DNA of 64,000 nt. Source: Azolla caroliniana (Eukaryota; Polypodiophyta). The stretch is from positions 20,708,001 through 20,772,000 of the forward strand of contig JBHGNT010000001.1 of the NCBI GenBank assembly GCA_043228905.1, in the 5' to 3' direction. Of the stretch, positions 37,201 through 46,421 are shown one piece after another (within the stretch, counting starts at the first letter, position 1; each line of letters opens with the position of its first letter). The translations under genes were made by a program, and so were the position numbers. The notes under the pieces were generated by a model. The model saw nothing but the letters and a program-made list of their open reading frames with translations. It was not told the origin of the DNA and searched no databases.

Positions 37201-38298
37201 CGGCAATGGTACCGGAAATTCGACTCCTTCATGACCGACGAAGGGTACCTCAAAACGCAGTCTGACCACTGCGTGTTTGTGAAGAAGTTCGAAGGAGGAG
37301 ACTTCCTAATACTCCTCCTGTACGTGGACGACATGTTGATCGTCGGACGGGACCAGGTCAAGATACGGATGCTGAAGAAGGCTCTTCACCGAACCTTCTC
37401 AATGAAGGACTTGGGTCCGGCGAGGCAAATACTAGGGATGCACATCATCCGGGACCGGAGCAAGAAGCAGTTGTGGCTGTCACAAGAGAAGTACGTGACA
37501 AAGGTGCTTCAACGGTTCAACATGTCGGAAGCAAGACCGGTCGGATCAACCCTACCGGCAAACTGCAAGTTGTCCAGCAAGCAAAGTCCCAAGACAAAGG
37601 CTGAAAAGGAGGATATGATGAAAGTGCCGTATGCCTCAGCTGTCGGGAGCCTGATGTACGCCATGGTGTGTACGAGACCGGACATCGGATACGCAGTCGG
37701 AGTGGTGAGCCGGTACATGAGCAATCCCGGCAAAGAGCATTGGAACGCGGTCAAGTGGATACTTCGATACCTGAAGGGCACGGCAAACGTGTGCCTCCGA
37801 TTCGGCTCCGGTAAGTCCGAACTCGACGGCTTCACCGATTCGGATATGTCGGCTGATGCAGATACCAGCCGGTCCACATCAGGGTATGTGATGACTTATG
37901 CAGGGGGAGCCGTTTCGTGGCAGTCGAGGCTGCAGAAGACGGTTGCGTTGTCAACCACGGAGGCGGAGTACATGGCAGCTGTTGAAGCCGGCAAGGAAAT
38001 AATATGGATGAAGGACTTCATTAGAGAGCTCGGGATCCGGCAGGAGGAGTACCGACTCTACTGCGATAGTCAGAGTGCCATCCACCTTGCAAAGAACGCG
38101 GCCTACCATTCCCGGACGAAACACATCCAGCGTAGATACCACTGGATCCGGGAAAGGATAGAAGACAAGGAGTTCGTGCTGACGAAGATCCACACGAACG
38201 AGAACGGGTCGGATATGCTGACCAAGGTGCTCACACCCGACAAGCTGGAAGCATGCCGGAAGAGGATCGGGTTGGAGAGACATCCCATGCCGAAGTGA
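34222..38298 (+). CDS. Copia gag-pol polyprotein, intact
   Basis: A 1358-residue frame. I choose the ATG at 34222 (MEGGGSGQ) because the earlier in-frame ATG at 34159 lies inside the LTR. Gag capsid region about 1-200 (LNAQNYADWKIKMEDLL); CCHC knuckle at C233, C236, H241, C246 (CFHCGKPGHFRKNC); protease VVDSGASFH with catalytic D320; gag-pre-integrase LWHKRLCHMSEKG; integrase with D509, D571 and E606 (HTDVCQ, IRADNGGEY, GLAERMNRT); acidic linker about 770-830; RT with YVDD at 1034-1037; and RNase H with D1206 (TDSDMSAD) and STTEAEYMA, ending TKVLTPDKLEACRKRIGLER. All catalytic residues are present and there is no stop or frameshift, so the element could be active. Length is normal for Copia. 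Confidence 0.97.
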   Translation: MEGGGSGQPMMMVLNAQNYADWKIKMEDLLIVRDLYEPIDRSEIPKGVLESEWKLLNRKAVATIRQYVDVSVLQHVANDTNAYEMWKKLSGLYERKNALNRTSLMRKIVNLKYRDGESMVEHVSTFMGFVNQLAAIKFPLEDAMQAIILMCTLPDSWENLVVTLSTSCTEDNLSLQTVKTSILNEEARRRDKEPASDSKALLAESERGRQWNRSPQRREKSGTRSQSRGRPTCFHCGKPGHFRKNCRHYRKDNGADDTDSKKSPERNGAYRGATDRRGPDRRGQDRKGTTALAASEEEIMLITEERELNLAGVEMTWVVDSGASFHLTPEKKYFSSYTAGEHGCVRMGNEGTCRIAGIGDVWLMTSTGCKMLLKDVRHVPEVRLNLISAGRLDDEGYTGSIRNGVMKFSKGSLIVARARKVNTLYLMNARLCPEELNVAADTAGELWHKRLCHMSEKGMKRLAEDNLIPVKHVHLEKCTDCLAGKQNRTSFHSRPPTRRSAPLELVHTDVCQVETKSHGGAQYFVTFIDDHSRKLWTAPLKTKDQVLSVFKELHARVERESGKKLKAIRADNGGEYRGQFQEYCRSKGIRLEFTVPKTPELNGLAERMNRTIMERVRSMLAHAKLPKGFWAEAMSTATYVINRSPSVPLDGDTPQRVWTGKEVSYRHLKVFGCLAYVHVAKDRRGKLDPKTRPCIFLGYGDDEFGYRVWDPVDKKIFRSRDIIFMEDKTLADWESEKKMKSSKSTGEDQLYEEQSRPARDRLALEDPAEDGEETEPAEEDENDTGTGPDPEMDSDEEEESEEPVTEAPERRYPLRERRAPRRFPEPEHVLLTDEGEPESFEEAKHDTQSRRWLSAMQDEMDSLHENHTYELVELPKGKRALRNKWVFKLKPGDAGNPPRYKARIVVKGFQQKKGVDFDEIFAPVVKMTSIRTVLSIAASMDLEVEQMDVKTAFLHGDLEEEIYMQQPEGFEKKGKEHLVCRLKKSLYGLKQAPRQWYRKFDSFMTDEGYLKTQSDHCVFVKKFEGGDFLILLLYVDDMLIVGRDQVKIRMLKKALHRTFSMKDLGPARQILGMHIIRDRSKKQLWLSQEKYVTKVLQRFNMSEARPVGSTLPANCKLSSKQSPKTKAEKEDMMKVPYASAVGSLMYAMVCTRPDIGYAVGVVSRYMSNPGKEHWNAVKWILRYLKGTANVCLRFGSGKSELDGFTDSDMSADADTSRSTSGYVMTYAGGAVSWQSRLQKTVALSTTEAEYMAAVEAGKEIIWMKDFIRELGIRQEEYRLYCDSQSAIHLAKNAAYHSRTKHIQRRYHWIRERIEDKEFVLTKIHTNENGSDMLTKVLTPDKLEACRKRIGLERHPMPK

Positions 38299-38308
38299 AG
38301 GGGGAGTT

Positions 38309-39069
38309 TGTTGGGATTTCGGTCCCTCCGGATGGGATGTCCGGATGATGAAGACCCCGGTTACGGAGCCGGATGAAGAGTACCCGGATACGGATCCGGA
38401 TGATGAAGACCCCGGTTACGGAGCCGGATGAAGAGTACCCGGATACGGATCCGGATGATGAAGACCCCGGTTACGGAGCCGGATGAAGAGTACCCGGATA
38501 CGGATCCGGATGATGAAGACCCCGGTTACGGAGCCGGATGAAGAGTACCCGGATACGGATCCGGATGATGAAGACCCCGGTTACGGAGCCGGATGACGAA
38601 TGTACCCGGAGAGAGATTCGGATGCGGGGACATATTTGTGAATATGTTTGCTAAGAGCCCTTGTGGCTATATTTGTAAATAGCCCGAAAGTCATATATGT
38701 ATAAATATGACTTAGGGCAAACAGTTTATGTTGTTGCTCATTCTTCCCATGCGAAGTGAGAGCAGCCGAGAGAGAGAGAGAGATAGAGCGCGAGAGAGAC
38801 GAAGAGGTAGACGCCTCTGTGTACTTCCGCCGCCTGTGGCGAGGACAGCGAGCTCAAGGTCGTTGCCTTGCAGCTCGCCATTGTATATTTCTCTGTGCAT
38901 AGTTTGGTTCGGAGTCTCGCACTCCCGTGGTTTTTCCCGTATAGGGTTTTCCACGTTAATCCCTGTGTATCGCGTCTTTCTCTGTATTTCCTATTTTCTG
39001 CTACATTGATCCGCGATTAATCGGTTGTGGCCGAGTGAAGAAGGTGAATCCAAGAGGTGATTCCTTTCA
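38309..39069 (+). repeat. 3' LTR of the young Copia
   Basis: The same sequence as 33488-34193 but with five repeat starts (38343, 38398, 38453, 38508, 38563) instead of four. The length difference of 55 bp equals one unit. Confidence 0.96.
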
Positions 39070-39729
39070 TTTTGTTGATTGCCGTCCTAACGCTATTGGT
39101 ATCTCCAAAACATGATTTAAACTCGTTAATAAGCTTTCAAAATTATTTATTAACAATGGAGAGCCCTTTTCTAACAAAGGGGCAAACCATGCCAGAGTTG
39201 TGCCACTAAGTAGTGTGCCTACTAGTCCCACTCATGATGCATCGGTGGGATATCGAGAAAGATGCATTTGAATCACCAAACGTACCTGATTAAGAAATCC
39301 TCTAAACTGTGATCGTGTTTCATCAAACTTCATAGGAAGACCGATCTTGGGTTCTTTGGGAGTCCCTACTAGTCCCACTCGTGATGCATCGGTGGGATAT
39401 TGAGAAAGATGCATTTGAATCACCAAACGTACCTGATTAAGAAATCCTCTAAACTGTGATCGCGTTCCATCAAACTTCATAGGAAGACCGATCTTGGGTT
39501 CTTTGGGAGTCCCTTGAGTGCTTGATCCCTGTTGTTGTCGTGACACAATAGTTGCTTCAAGTTGTTGCACACGTAACGTCATCTCCCCATGTTGTTGTTT
39601 TTCTAGAGCTATTTGTTGAAGATCCCCTAACAAACGTTGATTTTCTTGTTCTAGTGATACAAACTTCTCTTTTAAGCACTGGAACTCCGAGAAAATGGAT
39701 TGGTGTGATTGAGCGCTAACAATTGCCAT
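39070..39729 (-). pseudogene. Chromovirus gag, N-terminal part (split by Copia), with internal in-frame duplication
   Basis: Starts at 39729 (MAIVSAQSHQSIFSEF...), a predicted coiled coil (LEQENQRLLGDLQQIALEKQ). It then reaches the capsid block IGLPMKFDGTRSQFRGFLNQ, which occurs twice through a 147-bp tandem duplication (39221/39368, 49 codons, in frame). After a stop it continues as TTLAWFAPLLEKGSPLLINN to 39070. The Copia insertion at TTTTG separates it from 32870-33487. Joined, the two halves give the usual gag order. Confidence 0.88.
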
Positions 39730-39840
39730 TTAGTAGGAAGGATACGAGGATTATTATGAAGGGAAGGAGGGATAAGGGGATTATTATGATAGTTTGAACC
39801 GAATTACTCTATCTTCTTACTCCTCCCTCCCTACAATACT
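39730..39840. other. Spacer between two head-to-head gag copies
   Basis: A short purine-rich stretch with a duplicated GGATTATTATGA motif. It joins the starts of a minus-strand gag (39729) and a plus-strand copy (39841). Nothing else seen. Confidence 0.5.
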
Positions 39841-40250
39841 ATGGCAACTGTTAGCACTCAAGAATATCAATCTGTTTTCTCGGAGCTGCAATGCTTGAAA
39901 GAAAGGTTTGTCGCATTGGAACACGAAAATCAACGGCTGTTGGGGGATCTTCAACAAATCTCTTTGGAAAAGCATCAAACGTAACAAAAACATGGGGAGC
40001 TAGCATTACGCGTGCAACAACTTGAAGCAACCATTGTAGCATTGCAACAACAAGGACCAAGTACTCAAGGGATTCATAAAGAGCCCAAAGATCGGCCTTC
40101 CTATGAAATTCGATGGAACGCAATCACAGTTCAGAGGATTCCTTAATCATATACGGTTAGTCATTCAAATGCATCCCTCCCGATATCCCACCGATGCATC
40201 ACTAGTGGGTCTAGTAGGCACGTCTTGAGTGGCTCAGCTTTTGCATGGTT
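39841..40250 (+). pseudogene. Chromovirus gag N-terminus, inverted second copy
   Basis: Reads MATVSTQEYQSVFSELQCLK and LEHENQRLLGDLQQISLEK, close to the minus-strand gag at 39729 but in opposite orientation. A stop, an insertion (HQT*Q) and a frameshift after about 40080 kill it. It ends where LTR-like sequence begins at 40265. Confidence 0.85.
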
Positions 40251-40264
40251 TGCTCCGTTGTTAG

Positions 40265-40678
40265 TGTTGAGAGATCAAGCTCAACTTAGTTTAGTTATTT
40301 AGTCAACCATGTAACTTCGTAGTTACCTAGATAGAATCTAGTTAGGAGTGTTGTCTATAACGCCTTAAATAGGACCTTGTACTTATTGAGAGATCAAGGT
40401 CAACTAGAGTTAGTTATTTAGTCAACCATGTAACTTCGTAGTTACCTAGATAGAATCTAGTTAGAAGTGTTGACTATAACGCCTTAAATAGGACCTTGTA
40501 CTTAAGTGGGATATTCTAGATCCTCCACTCCTAAGTACATTTAATATAGGACTTACACTTTTGTACCTATATTATCCTCACACATGTGCACCTTGTACAT
40601 GAAATCTATATATACCTCATTGTAGGTATTTTTGTATTTGATGATGATAATGCTAATTTAATATAGAGTTAATCATCC
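40265..40678 (+). repeat. Copia-type LTR fragment with a 119-bp tandem duplication
   Basis: Starts TGTTGAGAGATCAAGCTCAAC, the terminal hairpin of other Copia LTRs here. A unit containing AGTTATTTAGTCAACCATGT and AACGCCTTAAATAGGACCTT occurs twice (offset 119 bp, from 40268 and 40387). The Copia-B LTR begins immediately after it, at 40679. Confidence 0.7.
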
Positions 40679-41137
40679 TGTTGAGAATCAAGCTCAACAT
40701 AGCACAACATGTGAACACACCTTTTGAGAATCCATGATTACTCAAAGGTCAAGAGTCACACCACAACCCTCTACACATTAATTATGTGTCATAGAATCAT
40801 ATTTTATGACACATAACTAATGAGTTACATATTCCCCATGACTATGAGTCTTCACATTCCTCAAGAGAGAGAGTGTTTGTTGTAAAGTTAATGAAGAGAG
40901 AGGGTGACTCTATATAAAGCACTCTCCTCATACTTCATACTAAGTTGGTTGTGACTCCTTGTAACACTATTTTGTATCTCATATTCTACTTGTTAATATA
41001 CATCTCCTTCTTCTTCTTGAGTACTTCATATTGTCTCTTATCTATCTTGTGTTTCTCTCCTCTCCTCTCTCCTCTCACACATACACACATAACTCACATC
41101 TCTTCCGCTTCACAAGAATCACCATTGATTCTTTACA
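40679..41137 (+). repeat. 5' LTR of Copia-B, copy 1
   Basis: TGTTGAGAATCAAGCTCAAC...GATTCTTTACA, followed at 41138 by the primer-binding site TGGTATCAGAGAG. It matches 45063-45466 in many blocks (GTGAACACACC, CACATTCCCCATGAC, CACTCTCCTC). Confidence 0.9.
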
Positions 41138-41308
41138 TGGTATCAGAGAGATTTGGTAGCTCGATCTAGCCCACTCGCCTCATCGTGATCATGTGTTGTG
41201 CTCTATGTCGACGTTCAAGAAGAACCGGCTCATCGCTATCGTAGTGTGACTACATAGCTAGTGTTCGAGAGAGAAGGAAAGAAAAGAAGGAAGAAATCTA
41301 CATCGACA

Positions 41309-42467
41309 ATGAATAGTCAAATGGGGAGTGCTCTCCCTAACGAGAAGTTGGATCGCAACAACTTTGCATCTTGGGAGTACAAGATGCACCAATACCGTGT
41401 CGGCCAAGGCTATTGGAGCTACATCAAAGGAGCACAAGAAAATTGGCCCAACCCGGAAGACGCCGACTATGCAACATGGGAGCAAGCGGCAAGCCGAGTG
41501 ATGTATTGCTTGGTGACATGTGTTCACAACCACATGTTCGGGTACATTCGAGAAGCCAAGATACTGAAGGAAGTGTGGGAGAATCTACCAAAGATTTTCG
41601 CCGCCAACACTACCGCGAGAAAGCTTCAACTCCGCCAAGAGTTGAATAATATCCAACAAAGGGATATGTCCGTCACGAGTTACACCTTGAAGATCAAGGA
41701 GTTTTGTGATTCGCTCGGCTCGATAAGCGTAAATGTGGAGGATGACGAGATGGTGCAAATATGCCTCGGCGGTCTTCCACCAAGATTCGGCGCGATGCGG
41801 ACCACCGTACTAGCACGGGAGAATCCGCCCTCGTTCTTCGATCTTCAATCCATGTTGTTGGTCGAAGAAAACCATGTTCGAACAAGGAGTAGCGCCTCGG
41901 ATGACCAAATGCTCTACACGCATTCGGACAGAGGAAGAGGACGAGCCCGTGCAAGAAGAGGCCGATTAGGCCAAGGACGAGGCGGACCGATTTACGAAAA
42001 CAACTCTCAATTACGGCAACAAGATGGAGGCCATTGGGGAACCTTCGGAAGAAGGGGGAGCCACCATTCCGGTCCGAGCCGACAAACCTCAATCGAGTGC
42101 GGATATTGCAGGAAAGTCGGCCACCACGAAGAAGAATGCCGTAAAAAGATACACGAGTCGGCTTCCACTAGCCGACAACTCACCAACTACGCCATCAACT
42201 CCGACTATGACGATCGCGGCGGAATGTTCGTGATGAGACGTAGAGCGAATTCTATGTCGGCCTCTGCTTCTACTAATACCTCTGGTCCGGAAGACGTATG
42301 GTTCGTCGATTCTGGTGCCTCGAACCATATGACGTCGCATCAAGAATGGTTCTGAGAACTTCGAGAGCCGAACTGACCCGACTATGTCGAAACTGGAGAC
42401 GATACTACACACCCGATTCGGCACATCGGCAATGTTCCATTCGGAGAAGAAGGTAAGCAAACTTATA
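41309..42467 (+). pseudogene. Copia-B gag-protease, truncated
   Basis: Start chosen at 41309 (MNSQMGSALPNEKLDRNNFA), equivalent to copy 2 at 45633. Gag UBN2-type core (NFASWEYKMHQYRVGQGYW, KIFAANTTARKLQLRQELNN, MVQICLGGLPPRFGAMRTTV), an Arg/Gly-rich linker, CCHC knuckle CGYCRKVGHHEEEC, and protease VWFVDSGASNHMTSHQEWF. A stop follows at 42353-42355. A further frame (HIGNVPFGEEGKQTY) continues to about 42467, where methyltransferase-like sequence takes over. Integrase, RT, RNase H and 3' LTR are missing. Confidence 0.88.
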
Positions 42468-43357
42468 TTATGGACCAAGGGTACTTGGTAGCTCAAGCGT
42501 TGGTAACTCGTTGCCACGGCATCAAGAACCTTGCTTGGTAAGGATTATTTATAAGTCTCATTCACCATACCTTCGTTCCTAATTTATTGAATCTATTCTT
42601 AACTCTCGCAATATTTGTTATAGGATAAAAACCAACGTCAATAGAGGACCAACCTTTCGGTTCGTAAATGCCATTGAGTACATTACGGTTGGCTACTTCG
42701 ATGAAATAAAGAAGCAAAGAATCAAGGAGCATTCTAATGAAGTCAGAGGTTCAAACCTGTTGGTATATCCAGTCGTCACACGGAAATTGCGACATGTGTC
42801 CACGACAAAACGTGGACTTGTCAACCCATACCAAAAACCTCAATGACTTATGATGCATTTGATTGAAATGTTCTCGATAGAAGGAGATTGGATATTAGAC
42901 CTATTTTCTAGCACAGGTATTCCTCGAACTAGGTTTACGTTATTGAGATAATCAATACTGATTCTTATGGTTTGATAACTAAGTCTTTTTGCTGCTCTTT
43001 ACAAGGATAACGTCTGCATGCGCATTGAAACTCTTTAGAAACACTGTAGCATTGGAGAAGGACGAGGATCAGGTTATATTTATAAATATGAGGATTAAGG
43101 CCTTGTGGGAATGCCTAGACCAGGATGAGGAGGTCGGTGCAAAGCACATCGCTGATACGGAAAGGTTTCAACCGGCTTCACGAGAGCCTATTCCTCTGTT
43201 AGCTAGGAAACCGGGGGAGGTAATTGAGCTTGATGACGACCTTATAGAAGGTCTTATGGTTGCTCGGCTAACAAGGAAAGACAATGCACACATAGCTAAA
43301 GAGACTTCTCTAAGGGATGAAGAGGATAATGATGTTGATGATTTGATTGCTATGTAA
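42468..43357 (+). pseudogene. DNA N4-cytosine/N6-adenine methyltransferase relic, C-terminal part, three exon pieces
   Basis: Exon a (about 42468-42537) ends ...IKNLAW; donor GTAAGG. Exon b starts at 42624 after TTGTTATAG and, once spliced, reads AWIKTNVNRGPTFRFVNAIE, YITVGYFDEIKKQRIKE, GLVNPYQKPQ, a stop (TGA 42844-42846), then LMMHLIEMFSIEGDWILDLF and SSTG. Exon c (from about 43006) reads TSACALKLFRNTVALEKDED, QVIFINMRIKALWECLDQDE and an acidic tail to TAA (43355-43357). This is the PF01555-type order with the S-adenosylmethionine loop (D-x-F-x-x-T-G) C-terminal. The catalytic S/DPPY/W part should lie further upstream and is absent. The phase between b and c is off by one unless a second donor at 42933 is used. 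With the stop and the missing 5' part it is a pseudogene. Family assignment is by motif only. Confidence 0.75.
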
Positions 43358-44436
43358 TAGAATGTTTTGTTGATGAAGTGTAAACTTATGAATTCCAAGC
43401 TCTAATACAAATTTTGGGTTCTTCCATTGGTGTACTCCATTGTTTACATTCTTCTATATGTTTCAATGATATTCCTATATACTTGGTTTGTTGACTTATG
43501 ACATCGGTTTCATCACATCTATTATTGACTCTAATATGGAGAAACATGAATTAGTTAACCTTAAGGCTGATTTCGGTCAAACTTTACCTAAACATATTAT
43601 CCCTGTTGAATGGTCGTCAAGATTGTCCATGTCGTTTATTTTGATCGGTTGTCGAGACTGTCAAACTATGTCTAATATACAACACTCCATATATTATGGA
43701 TCTTTGTCTTCTATTGCTGCTTATAATGTGTAGTGTGTTCTTAATTATCAAACTATTATGTTTGTTTGTCTTCCATTGCTTCTTACATTGTGTAGTCTGT
43801 TGATAATGGTCTATGCCACACTATCCCATTAGTTGCACGACCTTGGAGTACACCTCTCATCAATATCCACATGTTTCATACGCTTGTAGTTCCACGAGTG
43901 TTATCCTTCGGAGTTCGATCCCATGCGAATCACCTACGGACTAGATTAGATCAACTTTAAACACAAATATTGAAAGCCTTAATAAGTTTGTTATTTCAAT
44001 CACATTATCATAAGGTTCACTATCTTACATTGTCCACAATTATATACATATGAGTATGGGTCAAACTATAACTTATAACTCATTTTATTAGCATGGATAC
44101 AATTACACCTCATATTTTTGCAAAACTTACCAAACAAATATAAGTCTTCATCTGAGTGTTTGCCATGTCGCACAAAAGTGTGATATTGAGCCATTGTTGA
44201 ACTTTATTATAATGGCATTAACATATCAACACATCCAAAGTTAAGTGAATTTCACATGTTCTCCACTCGGAGACCTATCATGTTTTATTAATTTTGCAAA
44301 TTCTAATCAAGTTGTGAAACATGTGATACTAGTGCATCCAATTTTTGTAGAGAGGGTATATTTGGATATTTACAAAAGGAATCTACATGTAGAATGCGTG
44401 AGCCTTCCATTTGTGAACGCGAACGTGTTAGTTGTA
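43358..44436. other. AT-rich stretch without recognisable gene
   Basis: Downstream of the methyltransferase relic. The start may be its 3' UTR and the end the U3 of the next Copia LTR. No domain or repeat ends seen. Confidence 0.45.
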
Positions 44437-45062
44437 TAAGTATAAATACAACTAGGGCAAACTTTAGTAGTGTAGTAGATCATTGGTGTATCATTGGTTG
44501 TGAGTTACAAGAAGGTTGTTGCCTCTGTAACTGTGTAAGACAGAGAGAGTGTGTGTAAGAGTGAGAATGAGAGTGTAACTCTGTAGCTGTCTGTCAGACA
44601 AAGGTGAACTCGAGGTCGTTGCCTCCAAATTTCTCATTGTACTTCTCCTCTACCATAGTGATCTATTTTGGGGTTTGTGAACTCCACGTGGTTTTTCCCA
44701 GTTTGGGTTTCCACATTAAATTTGATGTCCCTGTTTCTAGTTGTATTTCTGTCATTTTTTTGTCTATGCACATTTTTCTTGATTTCTGCACCCAAATATA
44801 CGAACGAGCAACCGGTTGTGGTCGATCACGATTCTCAACAAACTGGTGTCAAAGCGATGGAAGACTCGTTCGGCGGCATGTTCAAGCTTACCGGCTCCAA
44901 CTACTCAGTGTGGAAGCCGAGGATGAGAGACGTGCTCGTGTGCAAAGACCTTTGGCTGCCGGTGTAGTTCGGAGATAAAAGGCTAGACAAGATCGATGCA
45001 TCCACTTGGGAAGTCATGCATCTGAGGGCGGCAACATATAGAAGGTGTTTTATAGACATGAG
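44437..45062 (+). pseudogene. Old Copia relic: LTR end, primer-binding site, gag start
   Basis: LTR part with a TATA-like AGTATAAATACAACTAGGGC (from about 44437) and an end CTCAACA at 44840. A mutated primer-binding site TGGTGTCAAAGC is at 44844-44855. Gag from 44857 reads MEDSFGGMFKLTGSNYSVWK and RMRDVLVCKDLWLPV, then a stop. Promoter context and gag start resemble the young Copia, so the families are related. It is cut at 45062 by Copia-B copy 2. The left LTR border is not visible. Confidence 0.75.
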
Positions 45063-45360
45063 TGTTGAGAATCAAGCTCAACCTAGTCTAGTGTGTGAAC
45101 ACACCCTTGAGAGTGTGCACTCAAAGGTCAAAAGTCACCACTCTTATCTACACATTAACTATGTGCCATAGAATCATATTCTATGACACATAACTAATGA
45201 GTTTTCACATTCCCCATGACCCATGAGCTTTGGTAGTTAATGAAGAGAGATAGTGACTATATAAATCACTCTCCTCCTACTTTGTAATTAGTTCGATTAA
45301 TCTCCTTTGTAATATACATTGTCTTGAGTATTCTATAGTTGTTCAAATCTATCTATCTTG

Positions 45361-45399
<39 letters not shown>

Positions 45400-45466
45400 C
45401 AGACACACTCACAAAACATTTCTCTAGTCTATTCCGCTGCCCAAGAATCACCATCGATTCTTTACA
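45063..45466 (+). repeat. 5' LTR of Copia-B, copy 2
   Basis: TGTTGAGAATCAAGCTCAAC...GATTCTTTACA, then the primer-binding site TGGTATCAGAGAG at 45467. It contains a (CT)n run near 45366-45397. The left flank ATGAG would be one target copy; the other lies outside the window. Confidence 0.9.
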
Positions 45467-45632
45467 TGGTATCAGAGAGATTTGGTAGCTCGATCTAGCC
45501 CACTCGCCTCTTCGTGATTGTGTGTTGTGCTCTATGCCGACGTTCAAGAAGAACCGACTGATCGCTATCGTAGTACCACCACATAGCTCGTGTTCGAGAG
45601 AGAAGGAAAAGAACAAAGGAAGCTTAATCGAC

Positions 45633-46421
45633 AATGAATAGTCAAATGGGGAGCGCTCTCCCTAGCGAGAAGTTGGATCGCAACAACTTTGCATCTTGGG
45701 AGTATAAGATGCACCAATACCTTGTCGGCCAAGGCTATTGGAGTTACATCAAGGGAGCACAAGAAAACTGACCCGACCCGAAAGACGCCGACTATGCAAC
45801 TTGGGAGCAAGCAGCAAGCTGAGTGATGTATTGCTTGGCGACATGTGTTCACGACCACATGCTCGGCTACATTCGAGAAGCCAAGACGCCGAAGGAAGCG
45901 TGGGAGAATCTACGAAAGATTTTCGCCGCCAACACGACCGCGAGAAAGCTTCAACTCCGCCAAGACTTGAACAACATTCAATAACGGGATATGTCCATTA
46001 CAAGCTACATCTTGAAGATCAAGGAGCTTTGCGACTCGCTCAACTCAATAAGCGTCAATGTGCAAATATGCCTTGGGGGCCTTGCACCACGGTTCGGCAC
46101 AATGAGAACCGCCATCCTAGCAAGGGAGAATCCTCCCTCTTTCTTTGATCTTCAATCCATGTTGTTGGTTGAAGAAAACCATGTTTGAACAAGGAGAAAC
46201 ACCTCGGAAGGCCACATGCTCTACACACATTCGAATGGAGGAAGACGAAACGGCTGAGCAAGAGGCCGATTCGGCCAAGGACGAGGCGGAGGAGGTCCGA
46301 CTTACGAAAACAACTCCCAATTTCAGCAACAAAACGGAAGCCAACGACGAACCTTCGGAAGAAGGGGAAGCTTCCATTCCGGTCGGAGCCAACAAACCTT
46401 GATCGAATGCAGTTATTGCGG
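45633..46421 (+). pseudogene. Copia-B gag, copy 2, first part (split by the 17.3-kb insertion)
   Basis: Starts MNSQMGSALPSEKLDRNNFA and follows copy 1 closely, with several stops (QEN*PDP, QAAS*VM, NIQ*RD) and a short deletion at SVNVQICLGG. It breaks off inside the CCHC knuckle (IECSYCG) at 46421. The second half of the same knuckle resumes at 63739. Confidence 0.9.

Larger units (their letters stand above)
33488..39069 (+). mobile_element. Complete, probably autonomous and young Copia element
   Basis: The 5.6-kb element has perfect target duplication TTTTG (33483-33487 and 39070-39074). The LTRs are 33488-34193 (706 bp) and 38309-39069 (761 bp), the primer-binding site TGGTATCAGAGC at 34197-34208, one uninterrupted gag-pol frame, and the polypurine tract GTGAAGGGGGAGTT at 38295-38308. 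By reading, the two LTRs look identical except that the right one holds one more copy of a 55-bp tandem repeat, which points to recent insertion. It is GC-richer than the surrounding DNA. It lies in a chromovirus gag. Confidence 0.97.

Noticed and set aside
34141-38288. Several 60-190 codon minus-strand frames opposite the young Copia gag-pol
   Set aside because: GC-rich antisense shadows without domains or own signals.
42989-43357. Independent 122-codon gene
   Set aside because: It has no ATG at its start; it is the last exon of the methyltransferase relic.
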